Source: Alteromonas profundi (GTDB lineage Bacteria; Pseudomonadota; Gammaproteobacteria; Enterobacterales; Alteromonadaceae). From it: a stretch of DNA of 64,000 nucleotides. Of the stretch, positions 57,114-64,000 are shown in pieces. A program made the translations under genes and the position numbers. The notes beneath the pieces were generated by a model. It worked only from the letters and a program-made list of their open reading frames with translations, had not been told where the DNA came from and searched no databases. The stretch is taken from assembly GCF_010500865.1 (NCBI RefSeq), contig NZ_JAAAWN010000002.1, forward strand, positions 62,001 through 126,000, read 5' to 3'. Position 1 is the first letter of the stretch, and each line of letters begins with the position of its first letter.

Positions 57114-57929
57114 TTAGTCGAAAACAGCTACCGTTTGACGGCTAATCGCAATAACTTCTTTATGCTTGTCCCAAATTGTTGCTTCTACGTGCCCATAGCC
57201 ATCGGCCGCCTGTCGCGTGTGGGCCTGATAGGCAAACCAATCGGTTGGTGATACAGGTTTATGCGGATGAAGAAACTCAATGTTCCAACTTACCGTGCTG
57301 GCGGGCGCTGGTAGTTTCATCATTTGCAATAGCGTAGGTGGCCAGGCGTCGATTAACGTAATGATGTGGGCATCGTTGATTTTTTCGGGCGCACGCTTAA
57401 ACCGCATGAATCCATGGTAGATACTTTCTTTTTTGCGGGTAAAAGGGATACCGCCAGCATCAATAGCTAAATCGAAATGACGCAGAAATTTAGGCGTTAC
57501 TTTAGGAATTTGCGGGATGAACTTGCCTTTTGTTGGTTCAGGCATAGTGTGGGTTTCGTTATTTTCCACGCGAATGCCCGATTTTCTTCCTACCCCAAAA
57601 CAGGCTTGTACAAAAACACAACTTTTACCGTTTTGCGTGGCGTGGGCAATGTACTGCGAAACGTTTTTGCCTTCGCGCAACTTAGTTACTTCTATAGAGA
57701 AAGGCTCATCAAGGGCCAAGGGGCCTACGAAGTTAGTGGTGTAAGATCGCAACACACGCACGTCTTCAACATGCTGCCTAATAGCACTGTAGAGCATACC
57801 CGCTGATATGCCGCCAAAGGCAGTGCGTCCCTGACCCCATTGCTTAGGAATAATTAGATTGTCTATGTTCCAGCTATTGTCTGAATTGGCCTTAAGTTCA
57901 GGTAAATTTAAAAGCTCATCTACGGTCAT
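57114..57929 (-). CDS. Acyl-CoA thioesterase-like protein (double hotdog)
   Basis: A 271-residue protein of the TesB-like double-hotdog type. The N-terminal half has WGQGRTAFGGISAGMLYSAI and VSQYIAHATQNGKSCVFVQACFG; the second half has FKRAPEKINDAHIITLIDAWPPTLL, with the active-site Asp, and STVSWNIEFLHP. It would hydrolyse medium- or long-chain acyl-CoA. It stands alone between converging and diverging neighbours. Confidence 0.82.
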   Translation of the reverse strand: MTVDELLNLPELKANSDNSWNIDNLIIPKQWGQGRTAFGGISAGMLYSAIRQHVEDVRVLRSYTTNFVGPLALDEPFSIEVTKLREGKNVSQYIAHATQNGKSCVFVQACFGVGRKSGIRVENNETHTMPEPTKGKFIPQIPKVTPKFLRHFDLAIDAGGIPFTRKKESIYHGFMRFKRAPEKINDAHIITLIDAWPPTLLQMMKLPAPASTVSWNIEFLHPHKPVSPTDWFAYQAHTRQAADGYGHVEATIWDKHKEVIAISRQTVAVFD

Positions 57930-58030
57930 TACATTCTTCTGGTCTGATCAGTTAGGGTGACTCTATCCTACCGCATCCCAAAGTGAACACAAAGCGTGGG
58001 TTAACACTTCTCTTTATGTTAACAAATAAC

Positions 58031-58046
58031 TAACAATAAGTTGTTA
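58031..58046. promoter_or_regulatory. Small inverted repeat before the MFS transporter gene
   Basis: TAACAA (58031-58036) and TTGTTA (58041-58046) form a perfect 16-bp palindrome-like site 55 bases before the MFS start, in the divergent region with the thioesterase gene. It could be a repressor site; no regulator gene adjoins. Confidence 0.25.
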
Positions 58047-58100
58047 TTCGATTAACCTGCTGCGTAAACTGATGATTCATTACACTTAAAAGGGATTGGT

Positions 58101-59456
58101 ATGGCTCAAACTCAGGTTGACGCGATTGAAATAGCGCAGCACAGCAGCAGCCCTTCGCGCGGTTACAGAAACTACGTATTGTTTGTGCTTACGCTGGTGT
58201 ACGCCTTTAACTTTATTGATAGGCAAATCATCGGTATTTTATCGCCATTCATTAAAGCAGACTTAGGGTTAGACGATGCCCAGTTAGGCTGGCTTAAAGG
58301 CATTTATTTTGCGCTACTGTATACCGTGATGGGTATTCCTATCGCGTGGCTTGCCGACCGCTACAGTAGAGTAAATATCATCGCCATATCATTAACCCTA
58401 TGGAGTGGGTTTACCGCAGCGTCGGGTTTGGCAGGAAACTACTTACAATTAGCCATTGCCCGCATAGGCGTAGGTATTGGTGAAGCAGGCGGTAGCCCTC
58501 CTTCGCACAGCATTATTTCAGACCTGTTCCCTAAAGAGAAACGGGCAGGGGCCTTGGCTATTTATTCGCTGGGCATTCCGTTTGGCGTTATGTTGGCGTT
58601 TTTCGCCTCGGCATTCTTTCTACAAGGAGGCTCCGCCGATTGGCGCACGGTAATGTTAAGCGTTGGCTTACCTGGGGTGCTGTTAGCACTTTTGCTTAAA
58701 TTTACTATTAAGGAACCTACGCGTACAACATCCATAGCCCCTGCTACAGAGCCTGGCGCAGCGCTCGGCGTTGCTGAAAAAAATAAGCCTAGTGTAACCT
58801 CGTCATTGAAGTCGTTACTTAAAATACCCACGTGGTGGGGAATGGCGCTAGGCATTTCATTTGGCTCTTTTGGTAACTATGCTATTTCCACCTGGATCAT
58901 CGATTATTATGTACGTGCTTTTGCTGGCTTAGATATTACCTTGCTACTTATTGTATTTGGTATTATCAACGGTACCGCTTATGCCTTGGGTGTATGGTTA
59001 GGTGGGTATATTGCCGATAGATGGGGCAAAGTGAATAAAAAAGCCTATGCCTTACTGCCGGCTTTCGCATTAATTATTGGCATGCCGGCATTCTACTTCT
59101 CGTTACAAGTAGAAGAGCTATGGTTATCAGTAGGGCTTATGGGCTTTTTACTGTTTACCAGCGGTTCTTATTTAGGGCCTAGTTTTGCAATGGCACAAAC
59201 CCTTGCTCCCATTAACGTAAGGGCTATGTCTACTGCGCTGTTCTTTTTCGTGCTAAATATTATTGCGCTTGGTGGCGGGCCTACTCTTACTGGCATTATT
59301 AGCCAAGCGTTGGTGCCCTCGTTAGGGGAAGTTGAAGCACTGCGCACTGCGCTACTTTATTTGTTAATTCCCTATGGTTTATCCATCGCGGTGTTTTTAT
59401 GGACGAGTACTAAAATAGTGAAAGATTGGAAAATGGCAGAGTCTCGAGGCCTGTAG
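58101..59456 (+). CDS. MFS transporter, spinster-like
   Basis: A 451-residue transporter with twelve predicted helices. The N-terminal YAFNFIDRQIIGILSPFIKADLGLDDAQLG, the loop WLADRYSRVNIIA and GVGIGEAGGSPPSHSIISDLFP follow the spinster-type pattern of the major facilitator superfamily. A low-complexity cytoplasmic loop between the two halves (~210-240) is rich in Ala and Thr. The substrate is unknown. A GGGA site precedes the ATG and a terminator follows the stop. Confidence 0.9.
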   Translation: MAQTQVDAIEIAQHSSSPSRGYRNYVLFVLTLVYAFNFIDRQIIGILSPFIKADLGLDDAQLGWLKGIYFALLYTVMGIPIAWLADRYSRVNIIAISLTLWSGFTAASGLAGNYLQLAIARIGVGIGEAGGSPPSHSIISDLFPKEKRAGALAIYSLGIPFGVMLAFFASAFFLQGGSADWRTVMLSVGLPGVLLALLLKFTIKEPTRTTSIAPATEPGAALGVAEKNKPSVTSSLKSLLKIPTWWGMALGISFGSFGNYAISTWIIDYYVRAFAGLDITLLLIVFGIINGTAYALGVWLGGYIADRWGKVNKKAYALLPAFALIIGMPAFYFSLQVEELWLSVGLMGFLLFTSGSYLGPSFAMAQTLAPINVRAMSTALFFFVLNIIALGGGPTLTGIISQALVPSLGEVEALRTALLYLLIPYGLSIAVFLWTSTKIVKDWKMAESRGL

Positions 59457-59476
59457 TATTATCTTCGCACAGTGGT

Positions 59477-59504
59477 AAAAGGGCTGGTTGAACGGCCCTT
59501 TTTT
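59477..59504 (+). terminator. Rho-independent terminator after the MFS transporter gene
   Basis: AAAAGGGC (59477-59484) pairs with GCCCTTTT (59495-59502), followed by further T residues. Confidence 0.75.
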
Positions 59505-59551
59505 GTTATTTTATTTTAAAGGCGGTTCACGTCAGTGAAAGGAGTTCACCC

Positions 59552-60358
59552 TTGTCCACCCCATCGTTGAGTTTTCATTTTGCCCATGCAAACGGGTTTC
59601 CAGCTGCCAGCTATAACACGCTATTTTCTTATTTGCCTGAATCGTTTCATCGTATACACGTAGAGAAGTTTGGGCATGATCCCCGGTTACCGGTGAATAA
59701 AAACTGGCGTAATCAGGTGAACGAGTTAATTGAGCATGTGGAACGCACCAATACCGACCCGAAAGGCGTGTTTGCGGTGGGCCACTCTTTTGGTGCCGTC
59801 ATATCCTATATGGCAGCGTGTGAAGCGCCGCATTTATTTCGTGGGCTTATAATGCTCGACCCGCCATTAGTGGTAGGGCCAATGAGTCACTTTTTCAGGT
59901 TTGCTAAGAAAACCCCGCTCATAGATAAACTTACGCCAGCAAAGTTGGCAGAAGGACGAAAAACCCAATGGCCAGCGGGTACGGATATGGATGCTTATTT
60001 TAAAAACAAAGGCCTTTTTCGTAGTATGGATAAACGTTGCATACGCGACTATGTGAATGCGGTAATACAACAAAAAGGAGAGGTAGCATCGCTGACCTTT
60101 AAGGCCGATGTAGAAGCTGCGCTATTTAGGAATGTACCGCATAACCTAGGCAAGTTTGCGGGCAAGTTACAGTGCCCTGCCGTTATTGCTACCGGACAGC
60201 AAAGTTTGGTATGTAAACCTGCTATGTATAAAAGACTAATGAAGCAGAATAAAATGACCCATCAAACGGTTGCTGGGGGCCATATGTTTCCCTTAGAGCA
60301 CCCTGACAAAGTGGCTGAATTGATCACAACCACCTTGTCATCATGGAGTAATGGCTAG
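59552..60358 (+). CDS. Alpha/beta hydrolase, TTG start
   Basis: A 268-residue serine hydrolase. HFAHANGFPAASYNTLF supplies the oxyanion loop, FAVGHSFGAVISY (~75-87) the nucleophile elbow, and GGHMFPLEHP (~250) the catalytic His. The start appears to be TTG 59552, eight bases after AAAGGAG. Substrate unknown; small esters or lactones are typical for the family. It ends 10 bases before the converging glgC. Confidence 0.82.
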   Translation: MSTPSLSFHFAHANGFPAASYNTLFSYLPESFHRIHVEKFGHDPRLPVNKNWRNQVNELIEHVERTNTDPKGVFAVGHSFGAVISYMAACEAPHLFRGLIMLDPPLVVGPMSHFFRFAKKTPLIDKLTPAKLAEGRKTQWPAGTDMDAYFKNKGLFRSMDKRCIRDYVNAVIQQKGEVASLTFKADVEAALFRNVPHNLGKFAGKLQCPAVIATGQQSLVCKPAMYKRLMKQNKMTHQTVAGGHMFPLEHPDKVAELITTTLSSWSNG

Positions 60359-60368
60359 TTGCCTTGCT

Positions 60369-61649
60369 TCAAGCGCTCGGATTTAGGCCACCTACCGGTT
60401 GCCCTAACATTTCTCGGGTAACTAGCACTACTCCTTTCTCTGATACCCTAAAACCACGTGCTCTATCTTCATCGTGGTTAAAACCAATGATTGACCCTTC
60501 GGGCACGACGCAGCCGCGATCTATCACCACTTTGCGCAGTTTGCAGTTGCGTTTAATTTCAACATCGGGAAGCAGTACTGCGTCCTCTACTGTACCAAAA
60601 GAGTGAACTCTTACATTAGAAAAACAAATTGAACGACGTAACGTGGACCCAGAAATAATACAGCCACCAGAGACAACAGAGTTAATGGCTTCACCCCGCC
60701 TATCGTTATCTTCCCATACAAATTTAGCGGGGGGGAGTTGTTCCTGATACGTCCAAATTGGCCATTTTTGGTCGTAAAGATTTAACTGTGGCACCGGGGC
60801 TACCATTTCCATGTTAGCTTCCCAAAAAGAGTCTATTGTGCCCACATCACGCCAATAAACTTTTTCTTCGTTTTCGCCACTTTCAAACGGAAACGCATAC
60901 ACCGGATGTTCTTCGATAATTGAAGGGATAATATCTTTACCGAAATCGCGCTGTGAACCCGACTGCTCAGCATCACGGCGCAATTGTTCGAATAAGAACT
61001 CGGTATCAAATACATAATTCCCCATCGATGCTAAGCAGCGTGTGCTGTCATTGGGCAATGGGGTAGGGTGCTCAGGCTTTTCTTCGAACCCCTTAATTCG
61101 GTAGTCTTCATCTACGGACATTACGCCAAAGGCGCCTGCCGCTTCTTCAATGGGAACTGACATGCACGACACTGTCATCTTCGCGCCAGACTCTTTATGG
61201 TGAGCTAGCATGGTACCGTAATCCATTCGATAAATATGATCGCCAGATAAGATCATGACGTACTTGGGAAGCTCATCACGGATGATATCTATATTTTGGA
61301 ATACGGCGTCTGCTGTCCCTTCATACCAATTGTCTGAAAAGCGCTGTGACGCGGGAAGAATTTCGATGGATTCGCCTAGTTCTTTTCTAAAGTGTCCCCA
61401 ACCACGAACTAAATGACGAATGAGTGAGTGAGATTTATACTGAGTAACTACGCCAACCCGCCTTATACCTGAATTAATACAATTTGAAAGGGGGAAGTCG
61501 ATGATGCGAAATTTACCGCCAAAATAAAGCGCAGGTTTTGCGCGCCATGTTGTCAGTTCATGCAGTCTAGACCCTTTACCGCCAGCAAGAATAAGTGCAT
61601 AGGTATCGCGAGTCAGGTTACTGATATAGCGTGAACTGTTATCTGCCAT
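60369..61649 (-). CDS. glgC: Glucose-1-phosphate adenylyltransferase
   Basis: Makes ADP-glucose from ATP and glucose-1-phosphate, the committed step of glycogen synthesis. The 426 residues start with the nucleotide motif [16 protein letters not shown] and [20 protein letters not shown] (allosteric activator region), with [10 protein letters not shown] (~130) and GFEEKPEHP (~190). A left-handed beta-helix domain follows ([18 protein letters not shown]). A GGAGAAAT site precedes the ATG. Other glycogen genes are not adjacent in this window. Confidence 0.96.
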   Translation of the reverse strand: MADNSSRYISNLTRDTYALILAGGKGSRLHELTTWRAKPALYFGGKFRIIDFPLSNCINSGIRRVGVVTQYKSHSLIRHLVRGWGHFRKELGESIEILPASQRFSDNWYEGTADAVFQNIDIIRDELPKYVMILSGDHIYRMDYGTMLAHHKESGAKMTVSCMSVPIEEAAGAFGVMSVDEDYRIKGFEEKPEHPTPLPNDSTRCLASMGNYVFDTEFLFEQLRRDAEQSGSQRDFGKDIIPSIIEEHPVYAFPFESGENEEKVYWRDVGTIDSFWEANMEMVAPVPQLNLYDQKWPIWTYQEQLPPAKFVWEDNDRRGEAINSVVSGGCIISGSTLRRSICFSNVRVHSFGTVEDAVLLPDVEIKRNCKLRKVVIDRGCVVPEGSIIGFNHDEDRARGFRVSEKGVVLVTREMLGQPVGGLNPSA

Positions 61650-61763
61650 ATCTTATTTCTCCGTAAGTGAGACACAAAACTGCAGTGTCGGTGAGTGTAT
61701 ATTAAGGACTAAAGTAATCCGATAAAGGGGCAGAAATCGTATTTCTAGGCTAAGAAAAACGAT

Positions 61764-61794
61764 TTGTGTAATCACCTAAGTCCATATTACACAA
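61764..61794. promoter_or_regulatory. 9-bp inverted repeat upstream of glgC
   Basis: TTGTGTAAT (61764-61772) and ATTACACAA (61786-61794) are exact complements separated by 13 bases, located about 115 bases before the glgC start in a gap of about 540 bases (61650-62189). It may be an operator for a dimeric regulator. No gene was seen in the gap. Confidence 0.4.
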
Positions 61795-62104
61795 GAATAA
61801 ATAGATTGCCACGAGGATTTAAGCAAGCTTGTTAAAAAATAGTAATATTTGTTAGTTTAGATCAACATTAGCGAATAAAGTTAATTCTTTGCTTTTTATT
61901 AATTTTGCAGCGAAAGAGGGGTATTTTTATGCTTATTGTAGCCAATGTGCCGGAAATCGAGGGGGGCCTATAGGGTAATTTTTGCACATTTTATGTTCTT
62001 AGCCTAAACAGAAATATTTTATTCCATTGGTGAATGAGTTGGCGTAAGAGATGATAACACTAGCACGAATTGTTAAATAAATGTTATCTTGCTCAAAGAG
62101 ATAA

Positions 62105-62174
62105 AGCCAAATAGATAGATTCAGATAGATATAGCCAAATACATAAAACCATGTACATAACGCCATGTGCATAA
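62105..62174 (+). repeat. Short imperfect direct repeats before the SRPBCC gene
   Basis: CCATGTACATAA (62149-62160) recurs as CCATGTGCATAA (62163-62174), and AGCCAAATA occurs at 62105 and again at 62133. The repeats lie directly upstream of the SRPBCC gene. Their meaning is unknown; they may reflect slippage in an AT-rich leader. Confidence 0.5.
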
Positions 62175-62189
62175 AAAATGGAGGTGAAG

Positions 62190-62723
62190 ATGGGTGTTTT
62201 AAAGAAGCTATTGGCAGGTATAGGTGTGTTAATTGCGCTAGTGATTATCGCAGGTTTTTTTCTCCCTAAAGAATTTAGTGTAGAACGTACTGTGGTTATA
62301 GACGCCCACCCTAAAGACATTTACCCTCATATTGTTGACCTTAAGGCATGGCAGCAATGGGGCGTGTGGTTCACCCGAGACCCAGACATGGTTATTAGTT
62401 ATCAGGGCCCTGATAGAGCCATAGGAATGCGTTCTCAATGGCAAAGTGTGAGTGAAGGCAGTGGTGAAATGGAGATTACTCAACTTGACCATAATAAACA
62501 AGTTGTCTATCGCCTCTATTTTCCCGAATTTGATATGGGTTCAACGGGAACGCTAACGCTTACGCCAGATCAAAATGGCACTGTAGTTTCGTGGAAAGAT
62601 GAGGGTGGTGTAGGCAATAACCCCATTGATCGCTATTTTGTGCTCTTTATGGATGATCTTATTGGCCCAGATTTCGAATTGGGATTAGAAAACCTGAAAA
62701 CCGTTGTGGAGAATCAGCACTAA
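62190..62723 (+). CDS. SRPBCC-family protein with N-terminal membrane anchor
   Basis: A 177-residue protein with a hydrophobic N-terminal helix (~6-25, LLAGIGVLIALVIIAGFFL) and an SRPBCC (START-like) domain containing VVIDAHPKDIYPHIVDLKAW and GTVVSWKDEGGVG. The domain forms a cavity for small hydrophobic ligands; the ligand is unknown. ATG 62190 has GGAGG five bases upstream; an in-frame ATG at 62178 overlaps this site and is unlikely. Confidence 0.8.
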   Translation: MGVLKKLLAGIGVLIALVIIAGFFLPKEFSVERTVVIDAHPKDIYPHIVDLKAWQQWGVWFTRDPDMVISYQGPDRAIGMRSQWQSVSEGSGEMEITQLDHNKQVVYRLYFPEFDMGSTGTLTLTPDQNGTVVSWKDEGGVGNNPIDRYFVLFMDDLIGPDFELGLENLKTVVENQH

Positions 62724-62800
62724 CGCCTTCTAATCGCGGGTAACAGGGGAAATATTTCCCAAACCTAGCACTAATGCTATGCTTTTTAGGTTTATTGATG

Positions 62801-62821
62801 CGCAGGCTAAGGCCTGCGTTT
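62801..62821 (+). terminator. Hairpin after the SRPBCC gene
   Basis: CGCAGGC (62801-62807) pairs with GCCTGCG (62812-62818) around a four-base loop, followed by only three T residues. A weak terminator candidate. Confidence 0.4.
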
Positions 62822-62851
62822 AGAGCGAATTCGTAGAGTAAAACCACCTAG

Positions 62852-64000
62852 ATGGCGAACAACAAACGTAGACTTATTGCAGCACTGGCATTTAACAAGC
62901 TCGCAGATATACTCGCATCGGCAAAAACCACCTTACCTGCGTTATTAATTACCTTAGGTGCGCCGGCTTGGATGATTGCTTGGTTAGTACCCATTCGAGA
63001 ATCAGGCGCGCTCCTTCCTCAAGTATTAATCAGCGCTTATTTACGCAAACAACGAAGCCGTCATAACGTGTGGCGTTTGGGCATGGCTGTGCAAATAGCC
63101 GCAGTATGTAGCATATTGGCCGCCGCGTTTATATCTCCCCCAGTGGCAGCAGGCGCGGTTGTAATAGCTGCCCTTGTTTTATTGAGCCTAGGACGTTCTG
63201 CCTGTTCGCTTACGGTAAAAGATATACAAGCTGATGTTGCACAAAAGGGCGAACGAGGGCGGCTTGTGGGTATGGCGTCTACTGCCTCAGGGTTAATGAC
63301 TCTGGGTATAGCGGTTCCCCTTAGTTATTTTAAACCAGAGCAACAAGAATATGCCGTTTATGGATTAATTGCCGCCGCCGCGCTCGCATTTATCATCACG
63401 TTAGTTTGTCTATGGCCGCAAAAAACCTATGTAGATTCTGACACCAGCGAAGCAAAAGGCTTGCTGCATTGGCGATTCGACAGGACAGTCTACACCTTTG
63501 TTTTCGTGCGCGGGCTTTATGTACATACCGCGCTTGTCGCGCCCTATTTTATGTTAGAAAGTGGCGAAGATGCGAAGGCATTGCTGCCTATGTATTTAGC
63601 CGCTCAGGCAACAGCTACCTTGTTATCTTCTTTTTTGTGGGGGGCGGTTGCTGATAAAAGTGCGCGGCTTACCCTGCAAATTGCCGGTGCTATAGCACTT
63701 AGTGCCTGCGTGGGGTTATTAACCTTTAGTCAACACTCTTTGTGGCTCTCATCTGGGCTATTTTTATTACTTTCTATCGCGCATGCGGGGGTACGTACAG
63801 GCCGGCAAACCTATAGCTTAGATGTTAAAGAAGGGCAAGATAGAACTGAACTAGTAGGCTTTTCAAATACGGCGATTGGCGTAATTTTACTTGGCTTTGG
63901 TAGCTTATACGCTGTACTTTCATCGTTCATTAATTTTTCGGTGGTCTACGTAATGACCACTATGCTGGTGGTTGCTATAGCTGCGACATTACTGTTACCA
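62852..64000 (+). CDS. MFS-type transporter, 3' end outside window
   Basis: The frame from ATG 62852 stays open for 383 codons to the window edge, so the gene is partial. The product is strongly hydrophobic with around ten membrane segments so far; ESGALLPQVLISAYLRKQR (~58-76) resembles the loop between helices 2 and 3 of major facilitator proteins, and KGERGRLVGMASTASGL (~145-161) a later conserved loop. The substrate is unknown. It follows the SRPBCC gene after 128 bases. Confidence 0.75.
   Translation, partial: MANNKRRLIAALAFNKLADILASAKTTLPALLITLGAPAWMIAWLVPIRESGALLPQVLISAYLRKQRSRHNVWRLGMAVQIAAVCSILAAAFISPPVAAGAVVIAALVLLSLGRSACSLTVKDIQADVAQKGERGRLVGMASTASGLMTLGIAVPLSYFKPEQQEYAVYGLIAAAALAFIITLVCLWPQKTYVDSDTSEAKGLLHWRFDRTVYTFVFVRGLYVHTALVAPYFMLESGEDAKALLPMYLAAQATATLLSSFLWGAVADKSARLTLQIAGAIALSACVGLLTFSQHSLWLSSGLFLLLSIAHAGVRTGRQTYSLDVKEGQDRTELVGFSNTAIGVILLGFGSLYAVLSSFINFSVVYVMTTMLVVAIAATLLLP

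Overview
The window looks like a chromosomal segment of a marine gammaproteobacterium, most likely of the Alteromonas group (Alteromonadales). This rests on the gene set thrS-infC-rpmI-rplT ... pheS-pheT-ihfA, the mfd/csiV pair, an AUU-started infC and the general protein style. The genus is an inference; no database search was possible.

Layout. (1) 1-2462: 3' part of thrS, then infC, rpmI and rplT, closed by a strong terminator. (2) 2535-33124: a roughly 31 kb, visibly AT-richer exopolysaccharide (EPS) locus that sits between rplT and pheS, genes that are usually neighbours in gammaproteobacteria. It holds a divergent initiating sugar-phosphate transferase; an export/regulation operon (outer-membrane beta-barrel, short Wza-like protein, Wzz-BY-kinase, PHP-type tyrosine phosphatase, a VpsP-like membrane protein); a reverse-strand block with lapG, lapD, an unknown secreted protein and an O-antigen ligase/polymerase-like protein; then glycosyltransferases, a Wzy-like protein, three acyltransferases, a beta-helix/tailspike-like protein, a Wzx-like flippase, a sulfotransferase and a PEP-CTERM-like protein. 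(3) 33426-37158: pheS, pheT, ihfA and a terminator. (4) 37220-64000: housekeeping and accessory genes: YbaK-type deacylase coupled to a penicillin-acylase-family hydrolase, nagZ, PduO-type adenosyltransferase, csiV, mfd, PilZ-like protein, a LolC-type permease, a phosphoribosyltransferase, a CbiM-like permease, xthA, a heme-oxygenase-like protein, a DUF2750-like protein, a SufE-family protein, a lone glycosyltransferase, a ketopantoate reductase-like protein, an HDOD protein, a thioesterase, two MFS transporters (one running off the end), a hydrolase, glgC and an SRPBCC protein.

How the genes fit together. The EPS locus contains the parts of a Wzx/Wzy-type pathway: initiation on undecaprenyl phosphate, five glycosyltransferases, flipping, polymerisation, chain-length control by a tyrosine kinase/phosphatase pair, and export. 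Probable decoration enzymes (acyltransferases, sulfotransferase) suggest an acylated and perhaps sulfated polymer. The embedded LapG/LapD pair, in which LapD has degenerate GGDEF and EAL motifs, suggests that c-di-GMP-controlled retention of a cell-surface adhesin is encoded with the matrix polysaccharide. Three good -24/-12 (sigma-54) promoter-like sequences precede EPS transcription units, including both arms of the divergent 4.0-4.6 kb region. This suggests shared control by RpoN and an enhancer-binding protein.

No tRNA, rRNA, CRISPR array or insertion sequence was recognised. The most notable unresolved proteins are the signal-less beta-helix protein (25422-27269), the secreted 208-residue protein between lapD and the ligase (11410-12036), and the Tat-signal fragment (21804-21998).
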